Program-made: the position numbers and the translations under genes
Notes under the pieces: model-generated
Databases searched by the model: none
Told to the model about the DNA's origin: nothing
What the model saw: the letters and a program-made list of their open reading frames with translations, nothing else
Shown here: piece by piece, positions 25,124 to 32,021 of the stretch
Numbering within the stretch: position 1 is the stretch's first letter
Layout of the letters: every line of letters begins with the position of its first letter
DNA from: Chloroflexota bacterium
GTDB lineage: Bacteria > Chloroflexota > Limnocylindria > Limnocylindrales > CSP1-4
Direction: 5' to 3'
DNA length: 33,227 nucleotides
Assembly: GCA_003171255.1 (NCBI GenBank)
Contig: PMYK01000052.1
Location: 7,879 to 41,105, forward strand

Positions 25124-26329
25124 CTAACCCTCGATGACCGCCTTGACGGACGCGACGACGTGGGGCAGGTTGGCCGGGGTCAGGCCGGCGACGTTGATGC
25201 GACCCTTGCCGACGACGTACACCCCGAACTCGTCGCGGAGACGGGCGACCTGGGCGGCCGACAGCCCGAGCAGAGCGAACATGCCGCGCTGGCGGCGGAT
25301 CGGCTCCCACATGCCCGGCACTTCGGCGGCCACGAGCGCGTCGACGAGAGCCGCCCGATTGCCAAGGATCCGGTTTCGCATCACGGCCAGGTCCACTTCC
25401 CACTGGGCCCGCAGGGTCGGGTCCATCAGGATCGTTTCCACGATGTCGCCGCCGTGTGCCGGCGGGTTCGAGTAGTTAGCGCGGATCGCGATCTTGAGGT
25501 GGCTCAGCGCCGAGGCGGCCCGACTCGGGTCGGCGGCGACGATGGTCAGCGCGCCAACGCGTTCGTTGTAGAGAGCGAAGTTCTTCGAGTAGCTCGAGCA
25601 AACCAGGAACTCGAGGCCAGGGCGCGCCAGGCCGGCCAGCCAGTCCGCGTCCTCACGCAACCCGAAGCCGAAGCCCTGGTAGGCGAAGTCCACGACCGGC
25701 AGCAGCTCGCGTTCGACGACGATTTCGCCGATCGCGGCCCATGTCTCCTGATCGGGATCGACGCCGCTCGGGTTGTGGCACGAGCCGTGAAGCAGGACCA
25801 CGTCACCAGGCACTGCGGAGCGGAGGGCGCCCAGCATCTTGTGCAGGTCAACCTGGCGACCGGATTCATCGAGGTATGGGTAGGTTCGCAGCACGAAGCC
25901 GGCCAGCGTGAATAGCTGCGGGTGGTTTGGCCAGGTCGGTTCACTCAGCCAGATCGTCTTCGAGGCGCCGGCCTGGAGCAGAAAGTCGGCAGCGACGCGC
26001 AGGGCGCCAGTGCCCCCCGGAGTCTGGGCCGTCGCGGATCGGCCGCTGGTGACGATCTCGTGTTCGGCGCCGAAGATCAGGTCCCGAACCGCCGCCTTGA
26101 AGCCGGGCCGGCCGTCGATCGGCAGGTAGCCTTTCGATCCCGCCTTCTCGAGGAGCCGCCGCTCCGCCTCGAGGACGGAGGGGATTACCGGTGTTACCCC
26201 GGAATCGTTGACGTAAACGCCGACCGAAAGGTTGACCTTCTCCGGACGAGTATCCGCCTTGAAGGACTCTGAGAGGCCGAGTATCGGATCCGGTGGCGCC
26301 GGAGTCAGCGAGCGAAGAGGCAGAGCCAC
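25124..26329 (-). CDS. Aspartate/aromatic aminotransferase (class I)
   Basis: A 401-residue PLP enzyme of the AspC/TyrB type. Key elements: the N-terminal DPILGLSESFKADTRPEKVNLSVGVYV typical of this subgroup (given here as its recognisable parts DPILGL and VNLSVGVY), GGTGALRVAADFL, HGSCHNPSGVDP with the cofactor Asn, VDFAYQGFG with Asp and Tyr, and SSYSKNFALYNERVGAL with the Schiff-base Lys. The C-terminus has GMFALLGLS and GRINVAGL with the carboxylate-binding Arg. It should interconvert aspartate or aromatic amino acids with oxaloacetate or 2-oxoglutarate partners. The start is GTG 26329 with GAGGA 7 bases upstream. It heads the minus-strand metabolic run containing maeA and ald. Confidence 0.93.
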   Translation of the reverse strand: MALPLRSLTPAPPDPILGLSESFKADTRPEKVNLSVGVYVNDSGVTPVIPSVLEAERRLLEKAGSKGYLPIDGRPGFKAAVRDLIFGAEHEIVTSGRSATAQTPGGTGALRVAADFLLQAGASKTIWLSEPTWPNHPQLFTLAGFVLRTYPYLDESGRQVDLHKMLGALRSAVPGDVVLLHGSCHNPSGVDPDQETWAAIGEIVVERELLPVVDFAYQGFGFGLREDADWLAGLARPGLEFLVCSSYSKNFALYNERVGALTIVAADPSRAASALSHLKIAIRANYSNPPAHGGDIVETILMDPTLRAQWEVDLAVMRNRILGNRAALVDALVAAEVPGMWEPIRRQRGMFALLGLSAAQVARLRDEFGVYVVGKGRINVAGLTPANLPHVVASVKAVIEG

Positions 26330-26415
26330 GGGGCATTCCTCGAGCTAGGCGGAGGCTGGTTCCCGCAAACGATAGCGAAAACCTGAAGCGACATGCGGAA
26401 GAGCCGCGCGAACAG

Positions 26416-26607
26416 TCACCCGGTTGCGGCGCTACCGTTCCGATCCGTCCTCGCATCGAGGACTTCCCGCACTCTGGCGGCAAGCTGGGCGAGCGAGTAG
26501 GGCTTCTCGAGAAGCGGCGCGGCGGGGCCCGACACCTCGTCGTTGACGTGCTCGGCGCTGTAGCCCGACGCATAAATGATCCCGGTCGAGGGATGGCGGC
26601 GATGGAT
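26416..26607 (-). pseudogene. C-terminal remnant of a response-regulator receiver domain
   Basis: A reading frame ending at TGA 26416 encodes about 63 residues that match the last third of a receiver domain: HRRHPSTGIIYASGYSAEHV (the beta4 region with the Ser/Thr switch position) and LLEKPYSLAQLAARVREVLD with the conserved Lys-Pro. The phospho-acceptor Asp and everything before it are missing. Upstream of IHRRH the frame stays open but reads as an unrelated Arg-rich sequence, and no start signal is found. The phrasing resembles receiver domains attached to the C-terminus of hybrid histidine kinases. It is therefore most likely a 5'-truncated leftover and not a functional gene. Confidence 0.65.
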
Positions 26608-26940
26608 GCAACCCTGTCTAGTTCTGGTTGCCGCGGCGTGGGCTACGGCGATTCCCGGGCACTTCGGGGCGCCAAGGGATCGGGCTTCAGGATTCCCTCA
26701 GCAATGGATGCGAAGAATGGTCTGGGCGCGGCGCCTATCCCCCTCGGCACCGCGACCCGTGACTCATCAGACGGCCCCAACCGAGAACTTCTCCCCGCTC
26801 CCAGACGCCCTCCCGATCTCCCTCCGGGAGGGCGTCGGCTTTCCAGCGCGAGGCTCGCGGATTCGCCCTGACGCTCGATTCAGCCGGCATCCCGTTCGAC
26901 CCGACCATCGAGGAAGCGTAGGAACCCACGGCGGGGCTGG
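26608..26940. other. Gene-free stretch, probably decayed DNA
   Basis: No supported gene in 333 bp. Between the receiver remnant and the TetR gene there are only short unsupported frames. One on the plus strand ends at a TAG near 26921 with the protein-like tail GFALTLDSAGIPFDPTIEEA, which could be the end of another broken gene. A strong hairpin sits at 26804-26836. Confidence 0.4.
26804..26836. terminator. 12-bp hairpin in the decayed stretch
   Basis: GACGCCCTCCCG and CGGGAGGGCGTC are exact complements around a 9-base loop, followed on the plus strand by GGCTTTCC. It has the shape of a factor-independent terminator, but the gene it served is not recognisable. Confidence 0.45.
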
Positions 26941-27588
26941 CTAGTCCCCGGCCTCTGCCTTGGGCAGCATCGGCTCGGGCGAGGGCAGCGCGGGCAGGTG
27001 GAGCAGGTTTACCAGCACTTCACCCGCCAGGCTCATCCTGACGTGCTCGGGATCGAGGGCCGCCTGCAGGGAGAGTCCCGTTCCCAGCGCCTCGATGACG
27101 ATCGCCATGTCGCGGGGCTCGAGTGGAGCTTCGTGGCCATGCTGGCCATAGCCCGAGGCGACGAGGAACTTGCTGACTTCAGTTCTGGCCCGCTCGTACT
27201 GCTCAGCGACCAGGAGTCGAGTGTGCTCGTCGCGCATCGCATGCAGCCAGAACTCGACGGCGAGCACGACCCACTGCTTCTCGAGTTCCATCCCGAGTCC
27301 AGGCTCTGCTTCGATCGAACGCGCCGCGGTCGCGAGATCCTGCCCTTCGAAACGCCGCGAGTACTGAGCCGACTGGCTGTCGATCCGGCGTTCGATGAGG
27401 GCGATCAACAGATCGGTCTTGCTCGCGAAGTTGGAGTAGACGGCCCCCTTCGTGTAGCCCGCCGCGGCCGCAACTTCATCGAGGCTGGCGGTCTCGAAGC
27501 CGCGCTGGGCAAAGACCGTGGCTGCGGCGTCGATGAGCCGCTCCCGCGTCTGTGATTTGCGCTCCTGACGGCTGAGTCGCTCCTGCAT
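26941..27588 (-). CDS. TetR-family transcriptional repressor
   Basis: A 215-residue TetR regulator. The N-terminal helix-turn-helix domain (about residues 10-60) is clear: RERLIDAAATVFAQRGFETA, then SLDEVAAAAGYTKGAVYSNF, and KTDLLIALIERR. The C-terminal helical ligand/dimer domain has no recognisable ligand signature. ATG 27588 is chosen because the DNA-binding domain begins there. An in-frame extension upstream would run through the operators. There is no strong Shine-Dalgarno. It diverges from the ABC exporter genes, and four palindromes fill the shared intergenic region, the nearest 9 bp from its own start. Autorepression and repression of the exporter are therefore the natural reading. 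Confidence 0.92.
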   Translation of the reverse strand: MQERLSRQERKSQTRERLIDAAATVFAQRGFETASLDEVAAAAGYTKGAVYSNFASKTDLLIALIERRIDSQSAQYSRRFEGQDLATAARSIEAEPGLGMELEKQWVVLAVEFWLHAMRDEHTRLLVAEQYERARTEVSKFLVASGYGQHGHEAPLEPRDMAIVIEALGTGLSLQAALDPEHVRMSLAGEVLVNLLHLPALPSPEPMLPKAEAGD

Positions 27589-27597
27589 GTACGCAGG

Positions 27598-27665
27598 ATA
27601 CCAGGTGGTACGAGAATACTTAATGGTATTGACATACCTGACAGTATCCGCATACTGGCGGGTAT
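27598..27665. promoter_or_regulatory. Array of four TetR-type operators at 18-bp spacing
   Basis: Four 14-bp palindromes of the form ATAC-N6-GTAT start at 27598 (ATACCAGGTGGTAC, last base degenerate), 27616 (ATACTTAATGGTAT), 27634 (ATACCTGACAGTAT) and 27652 (ATACTGGCGGGTAT). The start-to-start distance is exactly 18 bp each time, with 4-bp gaps. Only the half-sites are conserved while the six central bases differ, which is the expected signature of binding sites under selection and not of a tandem duplication. They lie between the divergent TetR and ABC genes and overlap the exporter promoter. Confidence 0.85.
27629..27656 (+). promoter_or_regulatory. Promoter of the ABC exporter operon
   Basis: A perfect TTGACA (27629-27634), 16-bp spacer and CATACT (27651-27656). 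The -35 joins operators 2 and 3, the spacer is filled by operator 3, and the -10 falls on operator 4, so bound repressor would block RNA polymerase directly. The predicted transcript start is near 27663, about 40 bases before the ATG. Confidence 0.7.
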
Positions 27666-27703
27666 CGCCACCGCGAAGCGGGGCCACGGACGAGGAGAAA
27701 GAA

Positions 27704-28666
27704 ATGCTGCTACAGGTCGAGGAGGTGACCAAACGGTACCGCCGGAGCCCGACTCCGGCCAACGACAGCGTGACGCTGGCCGTCGAAGCGGGACTGGTCT
27801 ACGGCCTGCTCGGCCACAACGGCGCCGGCAAGACAACGCTGGTGAACCAGATCGTCGGCCTGGCCAGGCCCGACAGCGGCTCGATCCGCATATCCGATCG
27901 CGACGTGGTCGCCGATCCCGGCTTCGCGCGTCGAGCCTGCTCGATCCAGCCCCAGTCGCAGATCCCGATCGACGGCCTCACGCCCCGCCAGGCGATCGAG
28001 TCTCTCGGCCGGCTTCGCGGTGGTGAGGCCGGGCTCGTGCGGGTTCGCACCGGGCGGTTGATCGATGTCCTCGGGCTCGGCGAGTGGTCGAATACCGACG
28101 GCGCCCGTCTCTCCGGCGGCGTCAAGCGGCTGGTGTCGTTCTGCATGGCGGCGGTGACGCCGGGCCGGCTCGTCATCCTCGACGAACCCACCAACGACGT
28201 GGACCCAGTCCGCCGCCGCCTGCTGTGGGCAGAGGTCCGGGTCCTCGCCAATGAGGGTGCCGCGGTCCTGCTGGTCACCCACAACGTCATCGAGGCCGAG
28301 CGCTCGGTCGACCGGCTCGCAATCCTCGACCACGGCCATGTTCTCGCGGAGGGAACGCCGGCCGAGCTCAAGGCAGGCATCGTCGACGATCTGCGCCTCG
28401 AGCTGGTTCTTGACCCCGAAGCCAGGCTCATCGAGACGCCCCAATTCACCGGAGCCCACGTTGTCAGCGGCAACCGGATAACGGCCACGGTGCCCGCTGC
28501 TCTGGCCGGCCAGGCCGCGACGTGGGCTCAAGACCTGCGTCGAACCGGGCGGATCGAGGAGTTCTCACTGGCTCCGGCAACCCTGGAAGACGCCTACGTG
28601 GCCCTGGTCGGGGCCACTCCCGTACTCGAGAACACTCCGGAGGAGACCGATGTTCGCGCTGCGTAG
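27704..28666 (+). CDS. ABC exporter ATP-binding protein
   Basis: A 320-residue ATPase of the DrrA/CcmA-like drug and antibiotic exporter group. Walker A is GHNGAGKTT (about residues 37-45), the signature is LSGGVKR, Walker B is LVILDEPTNDVD, and the switch His lies in LLVTHNVIEAE. The Q-loop Gln is in CSIQPQSQI. About 90 extra C-terminal residues form the usual accessory domain, ending in LEDAYVALVG. Start ATG 27704 has GAGGAG 6 bases upstream. The gene overlaps the permease start by 17 bp, so the two form one transporter, expressed from a promoter under TetR-type operators. The cargo is unknown. Confidence 0.94.
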   Translation: MLLQVEEVTKRYRRSPTPANDSVTLAVEAGLVYGLLGHNGAGKTTLVNQIVGLARPDSGSIRISDRDVVADPGFARRACSIQPQSQIPIDGLTPRQAIESLGRLRGGEAGLVRVRTGRLIDVLGLGEWSNTDGARLSGGVKRLVSFCMAAVTPGRLVILDEPTNDVDPVRRRLLWAEVRVLANEGAAVLLVTHNVIEAERSVDRLAILDHGHVLAEGTPAELKAGIVDDLRLELVLDPEARLIETPQFTGAHVVSGNRITATVPAALAGQAATWAQDLRRTGRIEEFSLAPATLEDAYVALVGATPVLENTPEETDVRAA

Positions 28667-29384
28667 CTACCGATTGCTCGTCATCTGGCAGGCCCGCCGG
28701 ATGAGGCTGTTCCTGCCGCTCGGGATAGTGGTTCAGGGCCTGTTCGCGCTCGGCATCGTGGCCGGCTATCCCCTGCTCTTCCCCTCCATCGACCGGACCA
28801 CGATCCTTTACCTGGCGACAGGCGGACCGGTCATCTCCCTGATCACGATGGGCCTGGTGGCGGTGCCGCAGCTGGTCTCGGCGGCCAAGACCGAAGGCAC
28901 GCTCGCCTACATGCGCTCGCTGCCGATTCCGCGCCTCGTGTACCTCCTGGCCGATCTGACCGTCTGGGCCGCGGTGGTCCTGCCGGGCGTCGTCTTCGCG
29001 GTGATCATCGCCTCGGTCCGCTTTGGCCTCGACCTGCAGATCAGCCCGCTGGTAGTTCCGTCGGTGATCCTCGTGGCCCTGACCGCTACCTCGATCGGCT
29101 ACGCCCTGGCTTCGCTGGTGCCGCCGATGATCGCCCAGATGGCCAGCCAGGTGCTCGTCGTGTTCATCCTGATGTTCTCGCCGCTGAACTTCCCCGCCGA
29201 CCGACTGCCCGGCTGGCTGGCGGCGATCCACAGCGTCCTGCCGATCCAGGCCATGGGCGAAGTCATGCGCGGCACCCTCGCCTCGAACACGTTCCCGATC
29301 ACCCTCGGCGCCTTCGCGCTCCTCGGAGCGTGGTGCATCGGCTCGTTCGCCGCGACCAGCGTGGTGCTGACCAGGCGCGCCTGA
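28650..29384 (+). CDS. ABC-2 type permease
   Basis: A 244-residue membrane subunit with six hydrophobic segments, the standard ABC-2 exporter permease size. It shows the short amphipathic N-terminus with RMRLFLPLGIVVQGLF, the connecting loop KTEGTLAYMRSLPIPRLVYL (the EGT-x-P coupling region typical of this family), and the late FSPLNFPADRLPGWL-x-HSVLPIQAM loop before the last helix. ATG 28650 is preceded by GGAGGAG and sits inside the end of the ATPase gene, ensuring stoichiometric translation. One permease with one ATPase gene suggests a homodimeric 2+2 exporter. Confidence 0.92.
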   Translation: MFALRSYRLLVIWQARRMRLFLPLGIVVQGLFALGIVAGYPLLFPSIDRTTILYLATGGPVISLITMGLVAVPQLVSAAKTEGTLAYMRSLPIPRLVYLLADLTVWAAVVLPGVVFAVIIASVRFGLDLQISPLVVPSVILVALTATSIGYALASLVPPMIAQMASQVLVVFILMFSPLNFPADRLPGWLAAIHSVLPIQAMGEVMRGTLASNTFPITLGAFALLGAWCIGSFAATSVVLTRRA

Positions 29385-29414
29385 GCCGCCCGGGCTCACT
29401 CGGACACAACCCTC

Positions 29415-29447
29415 GATCGGGCGACCGCATCGGCGGCTCGCCCGATC
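29415..29447. terminator. Bidirectional stem-loop between exporter and GerW-like genes
   Basis: GATCGGGCGA and TCGCCCGATC form a perfect 10-bp stem. Inside it CCGC-ATCG-GCGG extends the helix with a single bulged C. It lies 30 bp after the permease stop and just beyond the convergent GerW-like gene stop. Confidence 0.7.
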
Positions 29448-29453
29448 ACTCTG

Positions 29454-29813
29454 TCAACCGCGCTTTGCGATCGTCCTGATCACGCTCCGGGCCACGAGCA
29501 GCGCCACGATCCCGGTCAAGCAGCCGAGCAAGATGGACCGATTCGCATCCACGGCCGGAACCCAGGTGACGTCGCCGTTCTTGAGTACGTAGGTCCCCGC
29601 CGGCGTGGCCGACCAGGCTCCGCCGCCGCCCGAGTTGTAGGGCGGCTCGGGCTTGTCGACCTCGACACCGCCCTTTGCCTCGCCGCCGCCCCGCGCCCCG
29701 CGGAGGTTGGCGACCGGGATGACCAGGATGCCATCTCGCTCGATCGGGTCGCCGAAGACCCGCCGCACGTTCGAACTGTCGGTCATCCCGTCCATGATCT
29801 CCCTCATGGCCAT
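29454..29813 (-). CDS. GerW/YtfJ-like protein with C-terminal membrane anchor
   Basis: A 119-residue protein. Residues 8-95 follow the GerW (YtfJ) sporulation-protein pattern: VFGDPIERDGILVIPVANLRG, a Gly-rich stretch GARGGGEAKGG, a second Gly block NSGGGGAWSATPAGTYVLKNG, and a strand with VTWVPAVD. The last 25 residues form one membrane helix (ILLGCLTGIVALLVARSVIR), so it is probably tail-anchored. In Bacillus GerW is needed for lysozyme-resistant spores, but the domain also occurs in non-sporulating lineages, so sporulation is not implied. Of three clustered ATGs, 29813 has AGGAGG at 6-base spacing. It diverges from the GT87 gene. Confidence 0.78.
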   Translation of the reverse strand: MAMREIMDGMTDSSNVRRVFGDPIERDGILVIPVANLRGARGGGEAKGGVEVDKPEPPYNSGGGGAWSATPAGTYVLKNGDVTWVPAVDANRSILLGCLTGIVALLVARSVIRTIAKRG

Positions 29814-29952
29814 CATTCGCCTCCTCGCCGGCTTCGATCGTCGCGTCCAGCGTGGGGGCGGACGCATAGCATCGATGATGCCAGGCTCGCAGGCTCGTGC
29901 CTACGGTGCTGTGCTAGGCTTCCGTGCTTGTTGGCAGTCCGGGAGGGGTGGA

Positions 29953-31278
29953 GTGAGGCGGATCCGCGGCTCAGGAGCACTCTCGAGTGTCCTGACACAC
30001 CGGCGGGAACTGGTGCTTCTCGCCCTGGCCGCCATGATCGTGCCGGTGATTCAGTGGGGCTGGACGAGTGCCTTCGGCAGCTTCAACGACTTCCACGACT
30101 ACTGGCTGGCGGGCAAGCTCGTCCTTCAGGGCCAATCACCGTACGACATCCACGCCCTCCGAGATCTCGCGCGAACGGAGAATCTCAGCTTCCTTGTAGG
30201 CGGCGGATACTCGTACCCACTGCCGTTCGCGATCTTCATGGTTCCGTTCGCGCTCCTGCCATTCAAGCTCAGTCTGGAGCTCTTCATCGGCCTGTCGATC
30301 GCGGCCTTCGGCCTGACGGTCGCGAACTGGATCGGCTGGGCCCACGGCTGGGAGTCCCGCCTGGCACGCCGCCGACTTGCGCTCGCCCTCGGAGCGGGGC
30401 TCTACCCTCCGATCTTCGGCACGGTCGCCAGCGGCCAGGCCAACCTCATTTTGTTCCCGTTGATGGCCGCGGGCCTGGCGCTCACGATCGCCGGCCAGGG
30501 CGGGCGACAACGAGTCGGCGGAGTCCTGCTCGGACTCGCGGCCATCGTCAAGCTCGTCCCGGGGGTCGTGGTCGTCTCGTTCATCATCGGGCGTCGCTGG
30601 GGCGCAGCCGTCGGGACCATGGTCGGTGCGTTCGGCGCACTCGCCATCGCGATGCTCGCGGCGCCACGAGCGTCCGAGGGAGGCGGCTTGACGGCCCTCC
30701 TGGAACCCGACGCCTACTTCACAAACCAGTCGATCAACGGTTTCGTGTCGCGGTTGGTCAACCAGTCGGACCGGACCGCTCCCCTGTTTGCGCGCGCATT
30801 CGACCCACGGTTGCCGATGCTGCTGCTGACCGCGGCCTTCGGCCTCCTCACTCTGGGCCTGCTGTGGCGGGCTCGGGTTCAGATGACAACCTCGCGGGGA
30901 TTGGCGCTGGGGCTCGGCCTGGCGCTGGTGGCGGGTGTGATCGGTGCGCCCAAGAACAGTTTCTGGAACCAGGCGTTTGCCCTGCTCGCGGTCGGGTTGC
31001 TCCTGCAGGCGGACGCGGCCGATCTGCGGCCGAGCCGGCTGGGACGCACGAATCTGATCCTGCTCGGCGTCTGGCTGACCGGCGCGGTCGTGTGGACGGT
31101 GCTGTGGATGGCGCCGCCTACGAAGTCGGTGCTGCCGGCGCTCGTCACCCTGCTGCAGTCGTCGTCGCTGTACGGGATGCTCGCGCTGTGGCTGGTGCTG
31201 GCCCGCCGACTATCGATGCCGACCGCTGTGACCGAGCAGGTCGATCAAACGCCTGCCACGGCCTCAACGATCTCGTAA
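29953..31278 (+). CDS. GT87 family membrane glycosyltransferase
   Basis: A 441-residue polytopic membrane protein with about 10-12 hydrophobic segments matching the GT87 (DUF2029, PimE-like) polyprenyl-phosphate-mannose-dependent transferases. The diagnostic first external loop is present: NDFHDYWLAGKLVLQGQSPYD, where the Asp of the F-x-D-x-x-x-Y pattern is catalytic in relatives. The motif SGQANLILF and KLVPGVVVVS with a conserved Lys-x-x-Pro follow, and NQSINGFVSRL lies in a later loop. Start GTG 29953 has GGAGGGG about 6 bases upstream, and longer readings overlap the GerW-like gene. The 3' end overlaps the convergent ECF gene by 34 bp. It probably adds a sugar to an envelope glycolipid or polysaccharide. 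Confidence 0.85.
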   Translation: MRRIRGSGALSSVLTHRRELVLLALAAMIVPVIQWGWTSAFGSFNDFHDYWLAGKLVLQGQSPYDIHALRDLARTENLSFLVGGGYSYPLPFAIFMVPFALLPFKLSLELFIGLSIAAFGLTVANWIGWAHGWESRLARRRLALALGAGLYPPIFGTVASGQANLILFPLMAAGLALTIAGQGGRQRVGGVLLGLAAIVKLVPGVVVVSFIIGRRWGAAVGTMVGAFGALAIAMLAAPRASEGGGLTALLEPDAYFTNQSINGFVSRLVNQSDRTAPLFARAFDPRLPMLLLTAAFGLLTLGLLWRARVQMTTSRGLALGLGLALVAGVIGAPKNSFWNQAFALLAVGLLLQADAADLRPSRLGRTNLILLGVWLTGAVVWTVLWMAPPTKSVLPALVTLLQSSSLYGMLALWLVLARRLSMPTAVTEQVDQTPATASTIS

Positions 31279-32021
31279 CCGAGCCGGGACCGCAGCCGGC
31301 CCATGGCCATGAGAACGGGGACGCCCAGGGCCAGGATTGCCAGCGCGTCGCCGACCGCCCGGAAGGCATCCCAGGTCAGCGACGTCACGGCGTAGTAGCG
31401 GCCGAATTGGGCCAGCGTCTCCGGGGCTGACAGTCCGGGCGTCCAGCCTATGTTCTCGACGCCGCGATAGAAGGCGACCCAACCCCAGATGTCGGTCAGC
31501 GCGCCATAGGCGAAGCCGGTGACGACGGCCACTCCGACGAGGACGGCGAGATCGCGCCGATCCGGCAGCCAGTTCACGCGGTCGCGCCTGAGCCGGCGCA
31601 CGACCGAACCGGCCAGCCCCGAGGATGCGCCGACCCACCCCACGGCGAAGGTCTCGTATGGAAGCCACGGCCCGATGCCGCCCGTGACCAGCGCGGAGAC
31701 GAGCAACGAGAAGGCGCCGACGAGGAACCCGTACGAAGCCCCGAACTCGTAGCCCGCGCACAAGACGAGGAAGAAGATCGGACTGAAGCCGCCGACTCCG
31801 TTGACCAGCACCAGCCGGAGAGCGGCGTCGATGGCGGCCAAAGCAGCCAGCAGGGCGAGCCGCCCCGAGTCCAGCCGCCGCGCGCCGGTTTCCATTAGCA
31901 CGATCGACGCCACCGCGCCGACGGTCACCGCCAGGGCGGGCGCCTCCGGCGGCAATCCCTGGCCGAGGAACGGCCAGACGAAGAGCAGGATGCCCGCCAG
32001 AGAGACGAGGGCAACGCTCAT
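31245..32021 (-). CDS. ECF transporter substrate-binding (S) component
   Basis: A 258-residue membrane protein with about seven hydrophobic segments, in the size range of larger ECF S components. The core shows RLVLVNGVGGFSPIFFLVLCAGYEFG, an Asn-Gly/Gly-Phe helix start common in vitamin-binding S subunits, and GGIGPWLPYETFAVGWVGAS. Its start codon overlaps the stop of the ATPase gene (ATGA), so both belong to one uptake system. The T component is presumably outside the window or encoded elsewhere. The vitamin or metal substrate cannot be set from sequence. The long loop with NIGWTPGLSAPETLAQ is more like cobalamin-type than thiamine-type subunits, but that is a weak impression. Confidence 0.75.
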   Translation of the reverse strand: MSVALVSLAGILLFVWPFLGQGLPPEAPALAVTVGAVASIVLMETGARRLDSGRLALLAALAAIDAALRLVLVNGVGGFSPIFFLVLCAGYEFGASYGFLVGAFSLLVSALVTGGIGPWLPYETFAVGWVGASSGLAGSVVRRLRRDRVNWLPDRRDLAVLVGVAVVTGFAYGALTDIWGWVAFYRGVENIGWTPGLSAPETLAQFGRYYAVTSLTWDAFRAVGDALAILALGVPVLMAMGRLRSRLGYEIVEAVAGV

